This document shows, in pieces, positions 7,634-21,000 of a stretch of 25,037 bases of DNA. How positions within the stretch are numbered: position 1 is the first letter of the stretch; each line of letters begins with the position of its first letter. The notes below the pieces were generated by a model. The model was given only the letters and a program-made list of their open reading frames with translations, did no database searches and was not told the DNA's origin. This DNA comes from Purshia tridentata (taxonomy: Eukaryota > Streptophyta > Magnoliopsida > Rosales > Rosaceae), in contig QANT01002624.1 in the NCBI GenBank assembly GCA_003254885.1, positions 1 to 25,037 of the forward strand, written 5' to 3'. The position numbers and the translations under genes are program-made.

Positions 7634-8278
7634 TTAAGAAGACTTTTGAGACTTTTGGGTATTATCTCTAGGAGAATGCAGAGGAAATAAAGGCAAAAGC
7701 TCAGGCGGGTCGGATCCTCGGGGGGTGCTTAGTGGGCTCGGGTGCAAAAAGAACCCTTTCTCGGCAATGGTTCGCTCTTCGTCTTTCTGATCAGCTTGAC
7801 ACGGTGACACGGGCGTCCGCGGGCTCCCACGTGCGAGAAACTCCAATGGCGACACGGGTGACACCATCACCATCTCACTCCCAAATCCCACAAATCCTCC
7901 TCCGCCTCTGGGCCAACAAACAAGCCCAGGCCCACATAAGGATGATGGGCCTGATGGGCCTGATGGGCTTGATGTGGTTGCGGTGGTTGTGGTGGCTGAG
8001 GTGGCGGAGGTGGTGTTGAGGTTGAGGTTGAGGTGTAGCTTCTTGGTGCTCTGCCTCCGCTCGTGGAGCTTGAAAGCTGGTCTCCGGGGCCCCATTTCAG
8101 CGGTGGGTTTTGGGGTGGTGTTGCGGGCTGGGAGGGTGAGAGGGAGCTTCTGGGCTGATGGGTCTTCTGGTGCTCCGGTTAGCTTCTGGACCACGGCCCG
8201 GAACGTTGACGGGTCGGCTTGGACGTAGGTGGTGTTGGGCGATGCCGGGTCGGATCCGTAAGTGGGCGAGTTCATCAT
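7634..8278 (-). CDS. VQ-motif protein, MAP-kinase-substrate type
   Basis: An intronless 214-residue protein. The VQ motif FRAVVQKLTG spans residues 26-35 and fits FxxxVQxLTG, the short segment through which VQ proteins bind the DNA-binding domain of WRKY factors in the nucleus. Downstream come a basic segment (KLHERRQSTKKLHLNLNLN), a Ser/Thr-Ala and SGPSG low-complexity stretch, and SP/TP sites in MVSPVSPLEF, GSPRTPVSP and HPSPLSTPRG. The C-terminal block GFFLHPSP.STPRG..PPELLPLFPLHSPRD resembles the conserved end of the Arabidopsis VQ4/VQ11/VQ19/VQ31/VQ33 group, several of which are MPK3/MPK6 substrates. That grouping rests on memory of the family. I chose the ATG at 8278; a second ATG follows at once (MM). 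The region is unusually GC-rich for the window and yields long antisense frames, which I treat as shadows. Exact orthologue unresolved. Confidence 0.92.
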   Translation of the reverse strand: MMNSPTYGSDPASPNTTYVQADPSTFRAVVQKLTGAPEDPSAQKLPLTLPARNTTPKPTAEMGPRRPAFKLHERRQSTKKLHLNLNLNTTSATSATTTTATTSSPSGPSGPSSLCGPGLVCWPRGGGGFVGFGSEMVMVSPVSPLEFLARGSPRTPVSPCQADQKDEERTIAEKGFFLHPSPLSTPRGSDPPELLPLFPLHSPRDNTQKSQKSS

Positions 8279-8410
8279 GTTGGTGGTGGCTGAGAGAGAA
8301 AAGTGTGAGAAACAAAGCGGGAAGAGAGGGCATCGAATGTGGGGGTTTTATTGTCGTATGAAAGAAAAAGAAAGAAGTGTTTTTAACTTTTTATTTATTT
8401 AATTAATTTT

Positions 8411-8418
8411 TTTATATT
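8411..8418 (-). promoter_or_regulatory. Candidate TATA box of the VQ gene
   Basis: AAAATATAAA on the minus strand, about 135 bp upstream of the ATG, followed by an A-rich and then GA-rich leader. The surroundings are very AT-rich, so chance is possible. Confidence 0.35.
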
Positions 8419-8850
8419 TTGTCATACATTTTATTGTTTTGTTATGAGTTTTTTCTGGCATTCACTGTGTGGTTGCTTTACGGGGTGATGTGTGGTGGAA
8501 ATGTCGATATACAGCGAAAGGCAGAGTCAGAAGCCAAACGATATTATACAAAATTTACTTCTTCTGAATACACTGAGCGAGCCACTATGAATGAATTCGA
8601 TGCTATTTTTCAAGCAACCTGACTTTTTATATTTTCGCTCTATGAACTTAAAGTCAAGCATATCATTATGCAAAATTATTACCTTAATAATGGTATCGTT
8701 TTTCTAGTTGGTGTAAATAATATTTGTGAAAGCTAACAATGGTAACCAGCATCGTTGTTAATTGTTGATGTCTAGAAATTATAATGTAAACAATTATCGA
8801 CTTTTAATATGGTAAATGAATTATTATTAAGCTAAATAAGTGTCATCTTT
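8419..8850. other. Upstream of the VQ gene, no gene recognised
   Basis: A 67-codon frame (8419-8622, plus) is less AT-rich in its second half than its surroundings but has no motif I recognise. The rest is AT-rich. It probably includes the VQ promoter. Confidence 0.4.
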
Positions 8851-9080
8851 TAATATATGATAGATAAATTATAATTTGTATGAATAATCAACATTATAAA
8901 CGGTTGTCGATCATTAATATTCGTAAAATTTATAATATAAATGATTGTTAACCCTTAATATATGATAGATAAATTATAATTTGAATGAATAATCAACATT
9001 ATAAACGGTTGTCGATCATTAATATTCGTAAAATTTATAATATAAATAATTGTTAACCCTTAATATATGATAGATAAATC
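8851..9080. repeat. 105-bp tandem repeat, about 2.2 copies
   Basis: Copies start with TAATATATGATAGATAAAT at 8851, 8956 and 9061, exactly 105 bp apart. The first two contain AAACGGTTGTCGATCATTAA; the third ends after about 20 bp. Related but diverged pieces with GTAAACAATTATCGA lie just upstream (near 8786), so the array was probably longer and has decayed. Confidence 0.9.
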
Positions 9081-9828
9081 ATAGATTGTTAATTATCGAC
9101 CTATATGAATTTTCAAAAGCCATAACTCTAATAGAAAGAAAAGCTCAAGTAATTTTTCAAATAACAAGAATAATAAGTACAATTTTCTTAAAAGTGCTTT
9201 TGTAATAAGTGTTCTTGCTTGATAGCATTTATCCAAAAATCTTCTTACCTATTTCTGTTATCAGGAATATATGCTAGCTAGCACTAGCAGTCTTCCCTTT
9301 GTTTCTTTATTTTTTTGTCAACTATGCTATCAATTGATTGAAGTATTGAACTGTTTAGTTTGTACATTACCCACTAAAACATTTTTACTAAACTTTTGGT
9401 CAAAAAAAAAAAAAACATTTTTACTAAACTAAAAGACTTGTCAAGCAAGTCATTATTAATCTTTCCTTTGATGGTCACCATCACAGCCACGACTTTTGAT
9501 GGTCTTTCACTCTTTTATTTCTTCCCTTTGTTCACGTTTCATTAAGGTTCCCGTTAAGTGAAGCAGAAGCATAATGTCACCCTGATGTAATAATTAGCAG
9601 CAAGACAAAGTAGGCTTTGCTGCTTTGCAATAATTAATAACCATCATAATCTTATTGTGCTTTGGAACTGTTCACCAAAAAACAAAAAAACAAAAAAGAA
9701 GTAACAAGTGATCAGTGGAGGTACGTAGTACTGTAGAGGACTAGTAGTAGTTAATAATGGTGTGCAAGTATTTGAATTTGAAAATAGTAGGAGGCAGAAG
9801 GTGAGTGATAAATGAATAATGAGGTATT
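9081..9828. other. Intergenic stretch with small repeats
   Basis: An AAACATTTTTACTAAACT unit occurs twice around an A run (about 9377-9431). AAAAGTGCTTTTGTAATAAG near 9188 resembles the repeat at 24.7-24.9 kb. No gene is supported. Confidence 0.5.
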
Positions 9829-10035
9829 GTATATAATATAGCTAGACCTTGAATGATGAGTCATTGGGGTCAGCGGCCCATTGAAACAAGAAACGAGGTG
9901 TAGTCCACTGTAGAAAGACTACACACACAGTCTGCAGAGCCTGCTCATCACTCAGAAAACTCATCAACTTTTTTCTCTTTTTTTCTCTTTCTTTTTTTTG
10001 GGTTTATTAATCTGTTTCTTGGTTATTTCACTTGT
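9829..10035 (+). promoter_or_regulatory. Promoter- and leader-like stretch without a recognisable gene
   Basis: TATATAATATA at about 9830-9840 is followed about 30 bp later by a mixed-composition stretch with GTCAGCGGCCCATTG. A long pyrimidine-rich segment (about 9962-10000, CTCTTTTTTTCTC type) then resembles plant 5' untranslated leaders. The frame at 10036-10422 after it lacks a family match and runs into AT-rich DNA. It may be the promoter of a long non-coding RNA, a gene whose body was lost, or coincidence. Confidence 0.35.
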
Positions 10036-10800
10036 TTGCGTGAGGGGTTGAACTTTGACATTAGGGAAAAAGGGTTTGCTGCTTCAGCTTTCTCTCTAAT
10101 GTGTGGTCTGTGTTTTTGGCATATCTGTATGGTTGATGTTGTAGTTTCTTTACTTTACTCTTCTTCCTCTCTAGTTTGTAAGTCTCTTTGGGTTGCTTGG
10201 CTGGGATGTTTCTGTTTTGTGTACTTTTTGACCTTTGTAGTTTCGTGCTTGGTGAAAAGTCATGAGTCTCTGTGTTCCCTTTTCTTCTCGGTTACCTTCT
10301 TTGCTTTTTCCACCCATCGTCCACTCCTAAGTCCTAATAATTCTTTTCTTTTCTATTTTTTTTTTGTGAGATTCGAATTAGTTTACTTAATCACAAAGGG
10401 TTTAATGATAAAAAGTGAGTAATAGTATAATACGAATCGTACGTAAACTCAAATGCTTTAAATTTAATCTTTTACCAACATTTTGAGATTGAACTTATCT
10501 AAAATTAGTGTGCGATTTTAGCATGATTGCACTTATTCGAATTGCACCTTATATTTTTTTACCTGATCAAATAGTGGATCATACTAGGGTGCTTCTCAAA
10601 AGAAAAATACGGTTTTTTTTTTTTTCCTTCCTTGCTTGATATATCACGAGCAATATGATGATTAAATCATCCATCACCCTATCCCCATATATGAGACATA
10701 AGATTAAGGCTTAAAAATTACATTTTATCTATAGAAAATATATATGGTTGCTTTTTAGACCTGATACATATATGAGAAGTAAAACTGTAGTAAAGTAAAA
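10036..10800. other. Unassigned region
   Basis: The 128-codon open frame at 10036-10422 (plus) is T-rich and would give a hydrophobic, cysteine- and phenylalanine-rich product, which is what pyrimidine-rich non-coding DNA yields by chance. From about 10360 the DNA is AT-rich with no recognised feature. Confidence 0.35.
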
Positions 10801-10836
10801 TAGCTATAAAGTAATGTTAGCTATAAAGTAATATTA
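10801..10836. repeat. 18-bp direct duplication
   Basis: TAGCTATAAAGTAATGTT is followed directly by a near-identical copy ending in ATATT. It borders a segment with GAGTGTTTGGTAAATTATG and a second TGTTTGGTAAATTG, motifs often seen in plant hAT or MITE repeats. Confidence 0.8.
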
Positions 10837-11027
10837 GCTGAGTGTTTGGTAAATTATGTTTTCAAAATTGTTGTGAGTACAAAAATAAGTATGAAAATGT
10901 TTGGTAAATTGTAATATAAAACTGTTGTGGCTGTTTATAATTACTAAAATGGTGAGTGACCTCAAATAGTGAGTCACTACAATTTTGAAAAATAAGTTCC
11001 TAATTATAGTGAATATCTGTAGTAGAA

Positions 11028-11200
11028 GTGTCAAACTAATCGGGCTGGCCCGAGCATAGCACGAGCACAGCAGGAATAAATGGGTCGAGCTGAAGTTTTT
11101 AGCCCATTGACGTAAATGGGTCGGGCTCTGTACGAGCATATATGGGCCAAGCATGGCACAAGCACGGGCAGGGGCACGAGCCTGACTTAGGCATGACTCC
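11028..11200. mobile_element. hAT-like repeat with GGGC/CACGAGCA motifs
   Basis: Begins AGAAGTGTCAAACTAATCGG and continues with CGGGCTGGCCCGAGCA, repeated CACGAGCA and GGGTCGGGCT motifs. This recalls abundant plant repeats whose ends read TAGAGGTGTCAAACGGGCC. The GC-rich block stands out sharply in AT-rich DNA. I found no opposite terminus, so the element is truncated or its other end is too diverged. Confidence 0.45.
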
Positions 11201-11312
11201 ATTAACATTGTTTTCTCCAATTTTTGAGAACTTTTCAACCATGATATTTAATTTTCATGCAAAAAATATTAATACTTAATTATAAATAAAAAATAGTATC
11301 ATAAAATGAATT

Positions 11313-11625
11313 TTCTCATCCTAAAATATAAAATTTCAAAATAATTTTGATTAAGTTGGAAATTTAGACTAAAATAATTGACTTTTTTAACATAATTTTG
11401 ACAATTTCAATTCGGTAATGTTTTGAAACCTTAAAAAAATGAAAAATTTTCTCAAAATTTAACTTAATTTCTTACCCTAAAATATAAAATTTCAAAATAA
11501 TTTTGATTACATTAAAAATTTAGACTAAAATAATTGAAATTTTTAACATAATTTCAACAATTTCAATTCGACAATATTTCAAAAACCTAAAAAAAATGAA
11601 CAAAATTTAATTTCATGATTGAAAT
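11313..11625. repeat. 156-bp tandem repeat, two copies
   Basis: CTAAAATATAAAATTTCAAA starts at 11321 and again at 11477. The copies share ATTTTGATTA, TTTAGACTAAAATAATTGA and CAATTTCAATTCG in order. It lies just to the right of the hAT-like block at 11.03-11.2 kb and may be an internal part of the same element. Confidence 0.85.
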
Positions 11626-12192
11626 AAGCATAAGCTGTTTTTAATTATTAATCAACCTGTTTTTAGTGTTGTCATAAATAGACTTTGGAGTGTCCCCACC
11701 CTACATTAGCTAGGACATTTATCCTGTTAAGCACCGACGACGTGCCTAACTTATGGACATCCATTGCTTTAATCTAACGGTTAAGAATTGATAACGACTT
11801 TGATGCTCAATATCCAAAAGGACCAAAACATAAATAGCTTTCTCCTTTTGCATTAGTCAAAAAGCCACTTGCAAAGATGTCCTCTACTCATCTGTTTGGA
11901 TTCCCGGAAAGTTCAAAGCATATATGGTACTCGGTAGATGCTGGGCAAGGGAACATTTAATCATATGAAGCCATGTGTTGATTGATGTGTAGAGGACAAT
12001 ATCATTGCGAAGTGGACAAAGTACTAAGAAATGTGAGTGGGTTGTTAACTAACTAAGGTAATTCAATCAATGCTTTAAGTCTTGCCAACCAACCCACTTG
12101 ATTAAAGTGATTATCATAAACAACAATAAACATAATAATCAGCTTAATGGGATAGGTTTTATTTTAGGTTCAATATTGGATGACTGTTAGGT

Positions 12193-12193
<1 letters not shown>
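11626..12193. other. Intergenic, nothing recognised
   Basis: Mixed-composition DNA near 11690-12010 without a long open frame or known motif. Confidence 0.5.

Positions 12194-12225
<32 letters not shown>
12194..12225. repeat. Poly(T) run of 32 bases
   Basis: An uninterrupted T run, possibly a retroposon tail on the minus strand. No body is visible. Confidence 0.9.
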
Positions 12226-12227
<2 letters not shown>

Positions 12228-12640
12228 CTTTTTCATGTAAAATGAACATACTTGTGTGGATTATAGCGGACTTCTAAAAAGAGAATGGATTATGTTCCTT
12301 AATGATAGTTGACCAAAAAATCTTCAGGATAAGGTGACCATATTATATAAGTATAATTTCTTTATAGAAGTTGCAGTATTTGAGGAAGCAAATTGAAATT
12401 GAGATTTCCGCTTTTAACGAAAAGGTGTGATTAACAAATAAGTGGTATCTTAATCATGACAAATATAACTTGCTTGCATGTTCCAATTCTAATGTTTGTT
12501 GATTATTAAAATGCTTAGTACAAACTACGATCATAACACTCCGTAATTCTCTTTCAGTCGTATCAATACCTAGTTTGAGTTCATTTGTGCTTTACATGTA
12601 CTAAGCACGAACACAATCGTGCTCGTGTCAAAAATGATAA
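12226..12640. other. AT-rich intergenic stretch
   Basis: I see no gene or repeat of note here. Confidence 0.5.
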
Positions 12641-12643
12641 AGA

Positions 12644-13070
12644 TAGTGGGTTCGGTTCGGTTCGGTTACCGAACCGATATCCCACCATCAACTACCAAAC
12701 CGCCACCAGTCGAATGGCCAGATTCGAAACCGCCACTGTCGACTGTTTCGATGTCAGTCGGTGGAAGTCGGTTTCAAAGAGAAAGAAGGAGAGACTGAGA
12801 GAGAGAGGTGCTGGATTGCTGGTTTTTGAAAGAAGTGCAGGTGAAGGGTTGCTAGTTTCTGGAGGAAGTGAAGGTGTTGGGCTGCTGGTGAGAGGTTCGA
12901 GAAGAAGAGGAGGTTGCTGGGTTTGTTGGTTTGCAGAGGAGAGGCTGGCAAGCACTCGAGAAGCTGGCGATCTCTCGAGGAAGCCGGCGAGTACTCGGAA
13001 AATGTTGGCGAGCTCCCGATGTAGTTTTCAGTTTCAGTAAACCGACAGTTTGTGATATCCAAAACCATTT
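12644..13070 (+). mobile_element. Dispersed hAT-like non-autonomous repeat, copy A
   Basis: Starts TAGTGGGTTCGGTTCGGTTC, close to the TAGGGGTGGGTTCGGTTCGG ends of many plant hAT elements, and includes a GGTTCGGTTACCGAACC palindrome. After that it matches 18979-19355 in order: CCACCA..AACCGCC, ATGGCCA.AT, TCGACT.TTTCGA.GTCAGTCG, a GAAAGAGA..GGAGAGACT tract, irregular GGTTGCTGGTTT units, and AGC.CTCG..CTGGC pairs. The 151-codon frame at 12585-13040 and its antisense partners arise from this repeat and are not taken as genes. The right terminus is not clear. Confidence 0.6.
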
Positions 13071-13790
13071 TTGATTACCATTGTGTTCTGAATGATTAAA
13101 CTAAAAGAGTTAATTTTGGTTAAGTCAATTACCTTTGTGTTCTTTTCAATTTCCTTCTTTGCCATTTCTAATTATCTTTCTCTCTTATTTTCTTTTTCTT
13201 TTCTATTTTATGTGAAACCAAACTGCAAAAATATCCCAGCCTGTTGAGTCAAGTTCATTAAGGTCTTTAAAGTTTTGATTTTGTCAATTTTATCCTTACG
13301 ATTATCGAATAGTTGCAAATTATACATACGGCCTTAATTTCGTTAATCTTGTCAACATAAAAAGCACTTGTTATGCATGAGTTGGTTGGCTTCATTTTTG
13401 TTAATTATCATCAATTTACAGATTTTGCATTTTGCATTTTGAGGAAAAATTTGAGGGAGAGAAATGTGAGGATTGAGGGATTCTTGAGATGTAACTTGAA
13501 CTATTTAAAATTAATAAAGTCCAAACAATAAGTCTAGAATGCACCTACTCGGGGCCAAGTTGGGCAACATGTGCTCTAGTCTAAAATGCACATACTATGT
13601 TCAAGCTTCATCCACCTAGCTTATGGGCTTCTTAGAGGGTGGTCCAATAAAAGTTGAGACAAGTCAGAAAGTTTTTTTCTTTTTTTTTTTTTTGAACTCC
13701 TCAAACACAAGGTATGGTACATTGCAATAACTAAAACTGAATATCCTACAAAGAAAAAGATTTGGTGCCTTAAGTCAAGGGTATTGTTGC
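13071..13790. other. Intergenic between repeat copy A and the RNase H fragment
   Basis: AT-rich, with a 15-base T run near 13679-13693. No gene recognised. Confidence 0.5.
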
Positions 13791-13791
13791 T

Positions 13792-14110
13792 TACGGTCGT
13801 TCCCATTTTGGAAGGATAATCTTCCCTTTGGAATCTATTAAGCTCAATGTTGATGGGTGCTGGAGAGGTAGTGTTGGTTTTGAATGTGTTGGTGACATAC
13901 CTTAAGGAATGTAATGGTGCCCGGATTTCTGGTTTTGCGGCAAAGTTGAGATGTGCTGAGGTTCTCACTGCTGAAATTAATATGGGGATTCTGTGCTCTG
14001 CAATTAGCTTCATCTTTAAAGGTGCAAAATCTCATTATTGAAATGGGTTCAGCGCTTGTTGTAATTACTGCTTCAAGCAGCTGATATTTCTTAGTGCTTG
14101 CATGTAGAGA
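13792..14110 (+). pseudogene. Decayed RNase H-like fragment of a LINE-type retrotransposon
   Basis: Three frames give consecutive pieces of an RNase H fold of the RVT_3 type found at the C-terminus of plant non-LTR retrotransposons. They are HFGRIIFPLESIKLNVDGCW (about 13808-13867) with the first catalytic Asp of the VDG motif, then NGARISGFAAKL..AEVLTAEI (about 13914-13980) with the Glu, then LKVQNLIIEMGSALVV (about 14015-14062), where the usual Asp of the EMDS motif is Gly. Frameshifts near 13900 and 14010 and stop codons separate the pieces. No reverse transcriptase is visible upstream, so this is a short relic, not a gene. Confidence 0.75.
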
Positions 14111-14889
14111 TCTTTTGAACAGAGTTTTGGCAATGTGTACAGTGAGAAAAACAATGGCACTGATGGGTTTCTCCTTGATGAGTACGTGTTTGGGTTAGCT
14201 ATTCTTGTTTTGGACCTTTAGCCACAAAAAAAGCATCAAGTTAGCCCCATGTCAGAAAAACTTCACCAGTTAATTTTTTTTATTTTTGCCAGACACCTGT
14301 TAAAGTTAATCCGGCAATAATATGGTCTTGGTGAAGACCAATTTGCCATCCTAATGGAGCTGCCAAAGCTCTTAATTAGGGACAGATGACAGGTACTTAT
14401 TTCTATGGAAAGAAGAAGCAATATCTAAAAGGAGGGGTTGAAGAATGTGCCTCTTTGGGTGTGAATGCTGTGTATATATTACTTCTGTGCTTTCCTTTTA
14501 ATTTCACATTTACTGTTTAAACACTTGTAAGAAACTAAAAGCAGTTCATCAATTTCAAACCAAACAATCAAAATCTCCAGTAGTTAAGCAACTATGACTA
14601 GTAGGAAGCATCAGACGGTTTTTGAGCCAATCAAAATCACTGAAAGAGCCCAACTGATAAAGACATGCAGAAACATATCAACATTCATTGTCAAGTTCAG
14701 AAGGTGAGCTCATAGATTTGATTCTCATGCTAACAGCATTCAGAAACTAGCAATTATTTTGGTCCAATACATTATGGCATTTGTTATTCACAAAAATCTA
14801 CAAAAATCAGAAAACATAATCTCATAACTAAAAACAAGACATAAAAGGCAGATATATATTAAGGATAAAAACGAAGTGAGGAGACTACA
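14111..14889. other. Intergenic and 3' flank of the glycerol kinase gene
   Basis: Positions 14200-14330 resemble a generic plant repeat (TTTGGACCTTTAGCCACAAA, AGTTAGCCCCATGTC). The right part should hold the 3' untranslated region of the minus-strand gene that stops at 14890. No poly(A) signal can be fixed. Confidence 0.45.
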
Positions 14890-18173
<3,284 letters not shown>

Positions 18174-18208
18174 TCAAAGTTCAATCTTTCTTATGTTCTT
18201 GTTTTCTC

Positions 18209-18234
<26 letters not shown>
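18209..18234. repeat. (AG)13 microsatellite, CT on the gene strand
   Basis: Lies between the candidate TATA box and the start codon of the glycerol kinase gene, so it is probably in the transcribed leader as a CT tract, a common feature of plant leaders. Confidence 0.92.
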
Positions 18235-18239
<5 letters not shown>

Positions 18240-18262
18240 TAGAACAGAGGATTGGTTGATGG

Positions 18263-18270
18263 TTATATAA
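18263..18270 (-). promoter_or_regulatory. Candidate TATA box of the glycerol kinase gene
   Basis: TTATATAA about 145 bp upstream of the ATG, followed on the gene strand by a CT-rich leader. With a start of transcription about 30 bp downstream, the leader would be roughly 115 nt. Confidence 0.5.
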
Positions 18271-18749
18271 CTTATATGCTAATAATGAGTGAATTAAGAA
18301 ATTAGAAGGTTGTTAATAATTAAATAATTTGGATAAGAATGACAACCAAAACAAATGCTGGAAATAATAAATTTGCTTTCTTTCTTGCCATAAGAAATCA
18401 GACAAATCCAAATGTGAATGGAACGAACAAAGCTACGTAAAATATTTGATTTTTTATATTATTTGAAAGACATAATTTTGTAGTTGTTTGTTTGGGGTTT
18501 AGACATTGTTTTGGATGGCGGAGAGTACAAGTTTTGGTCATTAGGTCATTATGATGTCATTTGATCTCCGGAGTTCTTGGTTGGCTAAACTACCTTTGGA
18601 GGCCATTTACTGACACTTGGCATCACTTTCATGGCACTGCATGTGATCTGCCGCGTGGTTGACTTGGTGGCGCTGCCTCCTCGTGCATCTTCACGGACAT
18701 CGCCTCAAATTTGGTTGCACTGCTCTTTATGGTATCAAAATTATTATTG
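18271..18749. other. Upstream region of the glycerol kinase gene
   Basis: The promoter should lie here. Positions 18590-18720 are GC-richer (GATCTGCCGCGTGGTTGACT, TTCACGGACATCGCC) but I see no gene in them. Confidence 0.4.
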
Positions 18750-18935
18750 GCTAAATACTTGTGGTTTTTTTTTGTTTTTTTTTTTTTTTTCTATAATCCA
18801 TGTGATTTGAACCGTTTCAACCTAATATTTTGTGGCCCATTTTAGTTTACGACTTAAGACTAAATTCATAAATACTTAAACTTATTTTATGATTAAATGA
18901 CGTTGTTATGACACGGCGATAATCAAAGTTTTTTT
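18750..18935. mobile_element. Generic plant repeat fragment
   Basis: GGCTAAATACTTGTGG, a T run, then ATCCATGTGATTTGAACCGTTTCAACC and TGTGGCCCATTTTAGTTTACG resemble a dispersed plant repeat whose usual wording is 'CTCTGTGGTTTGAAACGTTTCAA'. Class not determined. Confidence 0.35.
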
Positions 18936-18978
18936 TAGGAATTAATTTGAAGTGAGTCCAATTAGGATAGGCTGAGAT

Positions 18979-19445
18979 TAGAGGTAGGTTCGATTTGGTA
19001 AGCATATCGATACCCTACCACCGACTTTCGAACCACCATCGGTAGTATGGCCAAATCGCTACTACCCCCGCCACCATGAAGGTTGGTTATCGACTATTTC
19101 GAAGTCAGTCGACGAAAGTCGATTTTGAAGAAAGAATGAGAAAAAGAGGGAGAGACTACTAGGTTGCTGGTTTCGATGGAGGTTGGCAGGTTGTTGGTTT
19201 GCTAGTTTCGGTGGAAGAAGTGGAGGTTGTTGGGTGATGGAGATTGTTGGTTCGAGAGGAAGTAGAGGAAGTGGAGGTTGCATAGAAGGTTGAGAGCCGG
19301 TAAGCACTCGGAATTCTGGCAAGCTCTCGGTAGAAAGTTGACTGCAACCAAAATCTAGAGAAACAAAGAAGAATAAAAAGAAGAGAAGCAAAAAATTCAA
19401 TTCGGTATCAAAAAAGTCAATTAGGCAAATTGGAAATTTTAACAC
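18979..19445 (+). mobile_element. Dispersed hAT-like non-autonomous repeat, copy B
   Basis: Starts TAGAGGTAGGTTCGATTTGG and aligns with copy A (12644-13070) in the same orientation: CGAACCACCATCGGTAGTAT, TCGACTATTTCGAAGTCAGT, GAGGGAGAGACT, irregular GGTTG(C/T)TGGTTT units and AGCACTCGGAATTCTGGC. The copies are clearly diverged, so both insertions are old. The minus-strand frames in it (19062-19457, 19159-19347) reflect the repeat. The right terminus is uncertain; homology is clear to about 19355. Confidence 0.6.
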
Positions 19446-21000
19446 ATCAAAACACATGAAATAAGTAAATAGATTGAATTTAGTGACTAATATAATTTTC
19501 CATTTGCAAAAATTGTTTGCAATGTGATCACAATTGTGCCAGAAATGTTAAACCTCTTGGCCCCTTCTCGAAGGTGATTTAAGTAAGATTTGGAATCTGC
19601 ACATGAAAATCTGCATTTTGCTTAATTATATATGTACTTCAATTTTCTTTGCAGATTTTCATAGCAAAAAACACATATTTTCTTCTTATCTTGGCTTTGC
19701 TCTCTGGTCATTGAGTCCATATCTGAAAGCGACCCACAATTGTTGACTGTGTTATTAATTTGTGTAGAAAGTCAAGGAAACAAATATTTAATGATCAAAT
19801 CGAGTTGAATATGGACTTGATGCATACATCACATAAGTGTAGCTGTTCGCACGGATTGAAGCCTAATTTTAGAGGGCTTTAAATTGGTATTTCAGATCGT
19901 GGCCAAAAAAAAAAAAATTGGTATTTCGGATCCAAGTTGGCTATCAACCAAAATTACAAATTTAAGGGACCACATATATATAATTATATATATACCAAAT
20001 ACAAGAAACCTTTAGTGGCTCCTCAAGTAGGAAGAGAGCTGCTTAACAACCATACCATCAAATCCAGATGCAGTATTGAACAATTCTTAGCTATCCTGCC
20101 AACAATGTCATCTATGAACATTGTGTAATTATTGAAACCTAATAAGGTCCTATTTTGATATTAGAATCTTAAAGTTGCATGTTGACAAGGTTACGAACCC
20201 ACTATTTATTATTAAAAGTTAATATATAGGGTAATACCGTTGTTTCACTACATAGTATATTATGTTAATTTACTTAATGAATGGTTCAGATTGACATGTC
20301 AAATTGTTGAAAAAAAACAAAAAACAAAATTTCCTGTTCTTCTTCAATCTAACTTCTGCTTTTTTTTTTCTTTTTTTTTTGGAAGGAGATATCTAGAAAA
20401 CAACCTTCGTAAAACACTAAACACTCCGTTATCGAAATTAAACGACGAAATATTGAGAAAGTGAGGGAATGATCCTAAGTGTGAGTTGTCATAGATGAAT
20501 GACCCAAGTTAGTAAGAGCGTCAACCACGGAGTTAATTGGGTCCTCTAAACAAATGGAAGAAATGGATATCAACAAATTTTGTGAGAAAAAAGTTGAATG
20601 TCTCGGATATCAATTTTGGTATTAAAATAATAATTTCCTTTTTTTTTTTTGGGATACATCATTCTTGAAAATACTTTTCAAACCTGATAAACTCTGCAGG
20701 CATAATTACACATCTGGCAAATATATAACTGTAAAAAAATTAATGACCGTTAAAACTAAAGATGTGGGCAAAATGATAATCATAATATTTTTAGTGCTAA
20801 TTAATGCAAATATTTAATTAGTTTTAGTCAAAGCTAGCTTGCTTCAGCATCAAATCAAGCCTACAAATGTCACTAGAATAAGCTTGAAACTGTTATGATG
20901 ATATCATCGCCATAATCCCCGTCCCAAAGCAAACATTAATTAATATCTCAATAATTGTTTTCTATTACAATATTTTAATATTTTATACATATCATTTCAA
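19446..21000. other. Intergenic, no gene recognised
   Basis: AT-rich. Includes a small direct duplication of TTGGTATTTC(A/G)GATC around an A run (about 19886-19933), a TATATA stretch near 19974-19994 and T runs near 20360-20380 and 20639-20650. The frames at 19937-20128 and 20240-20464 have no support beyond being open. Confidence 0.5.

Noticed and set aside
7732..8361. Several frames overlapping the VQ gene
   Set aside because: They are antisense or frame-shifted shadows of a GC-rich coding region; only the minus frame at 7634-8278 shows the VQ motif and the conserved C-terminus.
37..9080. Regularly spaced repeats as a possible CRISPR array
   Set aside because: The units are directly adjacent, 105-374 bp long and have no unique spacers; the genome is clearly that of a plant.
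9829..10420. Possible microRNA precursor
   Set aside because: I compared by eye with common conserved plant miRNAs and found no match, and no long foldback is evident; a folding program and small-RNA data would be needed.
10036..10422. 128-codon hydrophobic open frame
   Set aside because: Composition follows T-rich DNA, there is no domain, and the frame ends in AT-rich sequence.
12585..13068. Three overlapping frames of 87-151 codons
   Set aside because: They fall inside the dispersed repeat that has a second, differently framed copy at 18979-19445, so no protein is conserved.
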